Source of the DNA: Chitinophagales bacterium
GTDB lineage: Bacteria; Bacteroidota; Bacteroidia; Chitinophagales; UBA2359
Assembly: GCA_020631035.1 (NCBI GenBank)
Contig: JAHDIA010000274.1
Span: 1-7,794, forward strand
DNA length: 7,794 nt
Reading direction: 5' to 3'
The notes below the pieces were generated by a model. The model was not told where the DNA came from, made no database searches, and was given only the letters and a program-made list of their open reading frames with translations. The position numbers were made by a program, and so were the translations under genes. Below, piece by piece: positions 6,114 through 7,794 of this stretch (within the stretch, counting starts at the first letter, position 1; each line of letters begins with the position of its first letter).

Positions 6114-7640
6114 ATGGACACCCTACTCAACGAAATAAAACAACATCAAGCGAACTCTAGCATTCTGGCTCCTTCTGATGCACAACGTGCTGAATTATTG
6201 ACCGCTATAGAAGGTTTTGTTCAGCGTTTTTATGCTAGGGTTAGTGATACTACTTTTTATCCTCCCAATAAAATACCGTTTCAATCATTTGAAAAAGTGC
6301 GGGGAACCGATAAGGAATATTTTGAACAGCCCCATAATATTTCGGTATTGCTCCAAGACTTGGATCATTTGTTAGAGGATTGTCTCAATGCAGCTTCGGG
6401 TGGGCACTTGGCATACATTCCTGCGGGTGGAATTTACTATGCGGCATTGGGTGATTATTTGGCGGATGTACTCAACAAATATTCGGGCATTCATTCGGTT
6501 GCGCCCAAAGCAATAGAAATGGAAAATCATCTTATAGATTTTGTTTGTGATGGTTTGATTGGTTATACAGGCAATTATGGCGGCAATATTACTTCGGGTG
6601 GTAGTCAGGCAAACTTGACGGCTTTGGTCGCAGCGAGGGATAAGTTTTTTCGACACAAAGAAACAATCTTGATTGATGGTGAGGAACAAGAGGTTCACAA
6701 TTTAAATTTAAATGATTTGTCTAAAGCGGTTGTTTTTACAACTGAACTGACGCACCACTGTGTCCAAAAAGCTTTGCGGATTGCGGGACTCAATGATTTT
6801 CCTGTGGAGCAAGGAGGCAATATTTTTTACATCCAAACCAATGCACAACACAAGCTGGATACAGAGCATTTGGAAAAGGCTATTTTGGAATGTCAGCAAA
6901 TGGGTAAAATTCCCTGGATGGTGGTGGCTTCGGCTGGTACAACTAGTCTGGGAACAGTAGATGATTTTGAAGCAATTGCCCACATTTCTGAACACCACAA
7001 TTTGTGGTTTCACATAGATGCAGCTTATGGAGGGTTCTTTACGCTATTGCCAGAAATGCAGTCTTTATTAAAAGGAATGGAACGAGCCGATTCTGTTGTT
7101 TTGGATGCTCATAAATCTCTATTTTTTCCCTACGGAATTGGAATGGTGGTTGTAAAAGAAAAAGAAGATTTATTGCATTCATTTTACTACAAAGCGACTT
7201 ACATTAGTGAGAGCAATGAGAGTGAAAGGTTCTCGCCTGCCAATGTTTCGTCTGAATTGACTCGCCCATTTCGGGGATTAAAAATGTGGTTGGGTTTGAG
7301 TTTGCTTTCTAAAGAACCTTTTGCTGAAGCCTTGCGAGAAAAAAATAAATTGTCGATTTATGCTCACCAAAAATTATCAGAACTGCCCAACATTATTTGT
7401 TTGAATGAACCAGAACTCAGCACTTTTGCTTTTCGCTATGAACATCCCGATTGGAGCAATGCTCAAAATGACGCCGCCAATGGTAAAATTTATGAGCACG
7501 TCAAAAAGGATGGGACGGTTTATTTGTCTCCTACGATTTACAAAGACAAGAAGTGGATGCGGGTGTCGGTGCTTTCATTTAGGACTCATTTGTGGCAGGT
7601 AGATAAGGCGGTGGATTTAATTGTAAATTGTGAGTTATAA
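6114..7640 (+). CDS. PLP-dependent decarboxylase (aromatic-L-amino-acid/glutamate decarboxylase family)
   Basis: A fold-type I, group II amino acid decarboxylase that would release CO2 from an amino acid through a PLP Schiff base in the cytoplasm. Visible signatures are TSGGSQANLTAL (cofactor phosphate region), THHCVQKA with H214 as the likely ring-stacking histidine, SAGTTSLGTVDDF, HIDAAYGG with D302 contacting the pyridine nitrogen, and DAHK with the Schiff-base lysine K334 followed by SLFFPYGIG. Its 508 residues are normal for the family and it appears intact. The ATG lies 19 bases after the endonuclease stop; an A-rich stretch replaces a Shine-Dalgarno. The substrate cannot be read from the sequence: tyrosine, tryptophan, DOPA, histidine and others remain possible. 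Nearness to an aromatic/histidine lyase hints at shared amino-acid metabolism, but the R-M pair lies between them. Confidence 0.93.
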   Translation: MDTLLNEIKQHQANSSILAPSDAQRAELLTAIEGFVQRFYARVSDTTFYPPNKIPFQSFEKVRGTDKEYFEQPHNISVLLQDLDHLLEDCLNAASGGHLAYIPAGGIYYAALGDYLADVLNKYSGIHSVAPKAIEMENHLIDFVCDGLIGYTGNYGGNITSGGSQANLTALVAARDKFFRHKETILIDGEEQEVHNLNLNDLSKAVVFTTELTHHCVQKALRIAGLNDFPVEQGGNIFYIQTNAQHKLDTEHLEKAILECQQMGKIPWMVVASAGTTSLGTVDDFEAIAHISEHHNLWFHIDAAYGGFFTLLPEMQSLLKGMERADSVVLDAHKSLFFPYGIGMVVVKEKEDLLHSFYYKATYISESNESERFSPANVSSELTRPFRGLKMWLGLSLLSKEPFAEALREKNKLSIYAHQKLSELPNIICLNEPELSTFAFRYEHPDWSNAQNDAANGKIYEHVKKDGTVYLSPTIYKDKKWMRVSVLSFRTHLWQVDKAVDLIVNCEL

Positions 7641-7652
7641 ATTGTGAATTGT
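7625..7652. repeat. Two near-identical 14-bp direct repeats at the decarboxylase stop
   Basis: AAATTGTGAGTTAT (7625-7638) is followed directly by AAATTGTGAATTGT (7639-7652), with 12 of 14 bases identical. The first copy runs into the TAA stop of the decarboxylase gene. Such AATTGTGAATT-type runs are low-complexity AT-rich spacer and no function is claimed. The rest of the tail to 7794 shows only a tiny CCC-TTC-GGG hairpin near 7657 and a repeated GCTAGG (7755, 7765); no gene is supported there. Confidence 0.5.
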
Positions 7653-7794
7653 TTTGCCCTTCGGGTAGTCTTTTGGTTGATGGTTTTATAAATAGTGAAG
7701 CCTCTTTTCATTTACAAACACATTTTATAATTTTCATGGTGCAATGTTAGTGTTGCTAGGCTGCGCTAGGTCTGGTTAGCCGACGCATGTTTTT

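Noticed and set aside
6760..6960. Plus-strand frame of 66 residues inside the decarboxylase gene
   Set aside because: It is in another frame of a clear PLP enzyme gene and its composition (Trp/Lys-rich) looks like a shadow translation.
1..7794. CRISPR array, transposase or phage genes
   Set aside because: No regularly spaced direct repeats and no transposase, integrase or phage protein motifs were seen on either strand.

Overview
The window looks like chromosomal DNA from a Bacteroidota species. The genes are AT-rich and lack clear Shine-Dalgarno sequences, the tRNA gene carries no encoded CCA, and a TAnnTTTG-type promoter box lies ahead of the methyltransferase gene. The style of the proteins suggests the Saprospiria, but that placement is inference. 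All convincing genes are on the + strand.

Layout: (1) bases 1-180 hold a tRNA-His(GTG) gene and a strong intrinsic terminator. (2) 179-1753 is hisS, the histidyl-tRNA synthetase. (3) 1754-2039 is a gene-free spacer with a nested palindromic element that looks like a dispersed repeat. (4) 2040-4025 is an MIO-type aromatic amino acid/histidine ammonia-lyase homologue with a large extra block in its middle. (5) 4072-6094 is a compact type II restriction-modification pair: a C5-cytosine methyltransferase overlapping a HaeII-like endonuclease. (6) 6114-7640 is a PLP-dependent decarboxylase of the aromatic-amino-acid/glutamate decarboxylase fold. (7) 7641-7794 is a non-coding tail with short repeats.

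The most interesting signal is at the left end. The tRNA-His gene lacks the near-universal G at position -1 and has A, not C, as discriminator base 73. The synthetase encoded next to it is a long form whose motif 2 and N-terminal region read like the alphaproteobacterial HisRS, the classic case of a synthetase that pairs with G-1-less, A73 tRNA-His. The window may therefore hold a co-adapted, possibly co-transferred, non-canonical histidine identity pair outside the alphaproteobacteria.

The second point is the lyase. It keeps the MIO triad and most catalytic residues, but it has about 123 extra residues before the QDxYSxR motif and a rewritten catalytic-Tyr loop. The restriction-modification pair is poorer in G+C than its flanks and sits between two amino-acid enzymes (lyase and decarboxylase), so it may have been inserted between formerly adjacent genes.
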